Of a DNA stretch of 64,000 bases, positions 62,201-64,000 are shown piece by piece. Position 1 is the first letter of the stretch. Every line of letters starts with the position of its first letter. Both the position numbers and the translations under genes were made by a program. This DNA comes from Lewinellaceae bacterium (GTDB lineage: Bacteria > Bacteroidota > Bacteroidia > Chitinophagales > Saprospiraceae), in the NCBI GenBank assembly GCA_016711435.1, contig JADJSY010000008.1, forward strand, positions 62,001 to 126,000. Reading direction: 5' to 3'. The notes under the pieces were generated by a model, which was not told where the DNA came from, made no database searches, and was given only the letters and a program-made list of their open reading frames with translations.

Positions 62201-64000
62201 CGTTCAAATCGACCGGACACTTCCGCTGGGTAATGGTCCCTGGGTTGCTGCCATTCTCGGCCCCAACGATGTCCACCACACCTATGCAGTGCGCGTTGTG
62301 GTAGATTTGAATGGTAATGGCGTAGTAGATCAGGGTGAAAATACCTGCTGGGGTAATATTTCGATTGAAGATAAACTGCCACCAGTCATCACCTGTCCCT
62401 GCGGACCAATGGATGAGGGTGATTGCACGTACGACTGCGCGGACCTGAACGGTATTTTGAACGGCACAATCGCTACGCCGCTGCCGGTTGCCATCGACGG
62501 TTGCGAAGGTCCGATCACGAACATTGTGACGAACCCGAATGCACCGGGTGCGCACCTGTCTAAAAAAGACGTGTATTTCCCTGGCGAAGACGCCTGCAGT
62601 GTAGGGCGCATCGAACGCACCTGGACGGCGAGAGACTCCTGGGGCAATTCTGCACAGTGTACGCAGATATTCTACCTGGAGCCGTTCACACACGATGACA
62701 TCGACTTCCCGGATGATATTACGATCGACTGCCTGGGTTGCGGCAGCGCACCCGGCGTTCGTCCTTGCGATCTGCCAACGGGCTCAAGTGTTCCTTTTGC
62801 CGGTCTCTACCCGCTGATCGCTAACCCGCAGAATATCTACGTGGTAGGTTGCAGCACCTCGGGCGGCCTGTGCAACCTGGGTGCATCGTACACGGATACC
62901 CGGATCAATATCTGCGCCGGTACGTTCAAAATCCTGCGCCGCTGGACCGTTCTGGACTGGTGTACGAATGAAACCTGGACGCATGACCAGTTGATTAAAG
63001 TAGTGGACGACCGTGGCCCGGATATCGCAGTTCCGGCAGACATGACGGTATCGACCAACCCATCGCAGTGCTGCGCTACCGTAGACCTGCCGAATGTGAT
63101 TGTGGAGGACTGGTGCTCCCCGACCGCTTCGATCAGCGCGATGATTACGGTGTACGACCAGTACCTGGAAGGCGAGGTGATTGCGACGTACACGTTGAAC
63201 AGAACCACCAACCCGGGCCAATTCGGTCTGAGCACTTTCCCAGGCAATAACTTTTGGGATTGCGACACTTTGGGTAACTATGGTACCACACCTTGCCTGC
63301 CGATCGGTCACCACCTGGTTACCTACATGGCTGAAGACGTATGTGGCAACACCAGCGCCGAATCGTTCTGGCTGACCGTTGTAGACGACGTTCCACCGGT
63401 TGCTACCTGCACAGAATTCACTACTGTTGCAATTGGTACAGATGACCCAACCGACTGCTACGAGCCAGGCGGTGACTGCCAGTTTGCAGGTATCACCTGG
63501 GTTCCGGCTTCTGCCTTCAACCAGGGTTCTTACGACAACTGTAACGATATCGCCTTCACGGTTCGCCGGATGCCTGTTTCAGGTGACCTGCACGCCGAAA
63601 CGTGTTCATCGCTTGGAAATGACCTTAAAAACGACCCGGGTTGCGACAACTGGTCCGTAGATATCTGCGGCGGGTTGAACTACAACCAGCCAAACGGTTT
63701 GAATGACGAATACGACATCGCCACTGCAGAAAATGACTCGATCAAATTCTACTGCTGCGAAGTAGGTACTACCCAGATGATTATCCTGCGTGTGTACCAA
63801 CTGGACATCAACGGTGACTGGGCATACTACACAGACGAATTCGGCAACCCAGTACGCGACGCTGAAACCAACTGTATCCAGTACATCTACAACGAATGTA
63901 TGATTGAAGTGGAAGTACAGGACAAAATCAAACCTGTCTGCCTGCCACCTGCACACGTAACAGTTGCCTGTGAGAACTTTGAGCCAAGCCTGTGGGCATA
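59260..64000 (+). CDS. Giant Cys-rich secreted repeat protein, 5' and 3' incomplete (frameshifted)
   Basis: It begins abruptly with a GEVED-like domain ('MDDEDGIAGALNFPLGGPQN', later 'DLDGDGQFEAGE' and 'TTANVDERATIAASNGEIED', 59.26-59.6 kb), broken by indels. Then ~97-residue tandem repeats 'CPVLTAQAPAAQVTNSICTV'...'GGSWSTTVPTYDQDGPAQTV' run 59.62-62.08 kb. From 62.1 kb to the window end one frame is open with HYR-like Cys-rich units ('DDILEGTYGCNGNFIVQIDR', 'GTFKILRRWTVLDWCTNETW', 'CCEVGTTQMIILRVYQLDIN'), closely like 54.75-56.3 kb of the preceding giant gene. Breaks: a T deletion in repeat 2 (~60040) and a 157-bp deletion in repeat 7 (~61380). It is likely an extracellular T9SS substrate whose sorting domain lies beyond the window. 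Confidence 0.75.
59624..62084 (+). repeat. Tandem 291-bp coding repeats (about nine units)
   Basis: Unit starts (the TGCCCT or TGTCCT codons of 'CPVL') fall at 59624, 59915, 60205, 60496, 60787, 61078, 61369, 61503 and 61794. The spacing is 291, except 290 for unit 2 (one-base loss) and 134 for unit 7 (a 157-bp loss). Units 1-6 are nearly identical; unit 9 is the most diverged. Each 97-residue unit keeps four Cys and the segment 'STNNGGSWSTTVPTYDQDGP'. Confidence 0.92.

Overview
The window is chromosomal DNA of a Bacteroidota bacterium, most likely of the Saprospiria/Chitinophagia type. Four lines of sequence evidence support this: several secreted proteins end in type IX secretion (T9SS) sorting domains, both the type A 'NPNPF' form and the CHU_C/type B 'gliding' form; the primary sigma factor is short and lacks region 1.1; promoters fit the Bacteroidota -7 box TAnnTTTG; and the envelope genes include Bacteroidota-type LptD, DUF3667, DUF4292 and DUF6438. 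GC looks close to 50 %. No rRNA, tRNA, CRISPR array, transposase or phage gene was seen.

Layout. 1-8.6 kb is envelope biogenesis: TonB-receptor tail, LptD, N-acetylmuramoyl-L-alanine amidase, MCE/MlaD, a methyltransferase and an ABC-2 permease. 8.6-16 kb has prs, a secreted M36 metalloprotease, a TonB-C protein, a DUF3667 membrane protein and a KDPG-type aldolase. 16-24 kb holds an IgGFc-binding-domain T9SS protein, a 1041-residue TPR protein and an outer-membrane barrel. 24-43 kb is mostly housekeeping: cdsA, a YdjM-like hydrolase, DUF4153, a TSUP transporter, a Cys/Met PLP enzyme, a GT87-like enzyme, a TIGR01777 epimerase, DinB, a bifunctional nuclease, etfBA, DUF4292-EnvC and a Crp/Fnr regulator. 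43-64 kb carries three very large extracellular proteins around the primary sigma factor gene; the last runs off the window.

Two features dominate beyond the genes. First, most intergenic gaps contain tandem arrays of a 7-nt (sometimes 8-nt) unit. The unit differs between loci (GAGAAGT, ATAACTG, AAACACC, AACTCAT, AAACCAT, GCAAAGG and others). The arrays are usually arranged as long inverted repeats, sometimes nested, around conserved inner cores such as TTTCAGGCTGGAATGG and GCCAAAGGCGAAGC. Several arrays run into gene ends and provide stop codons or terminal residues. This is the best candidate here for an undescribed system.

Second, many genes are split by single-base indels, mostly in homopolymers: prs, etfA, the bifunctional nuclease, envC, the TSUP gene, the epimerase, DUF3667 and about a dozen sites in the giant proteins. 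One-base corrections restore family-length proteins, so this pattern most likely reflects sequencing or assembly error and not real pseudogenes. The region around 59.2-61.5 kb also looks chimeric or collapsed. Coordinates for split genes are given as the restored span.
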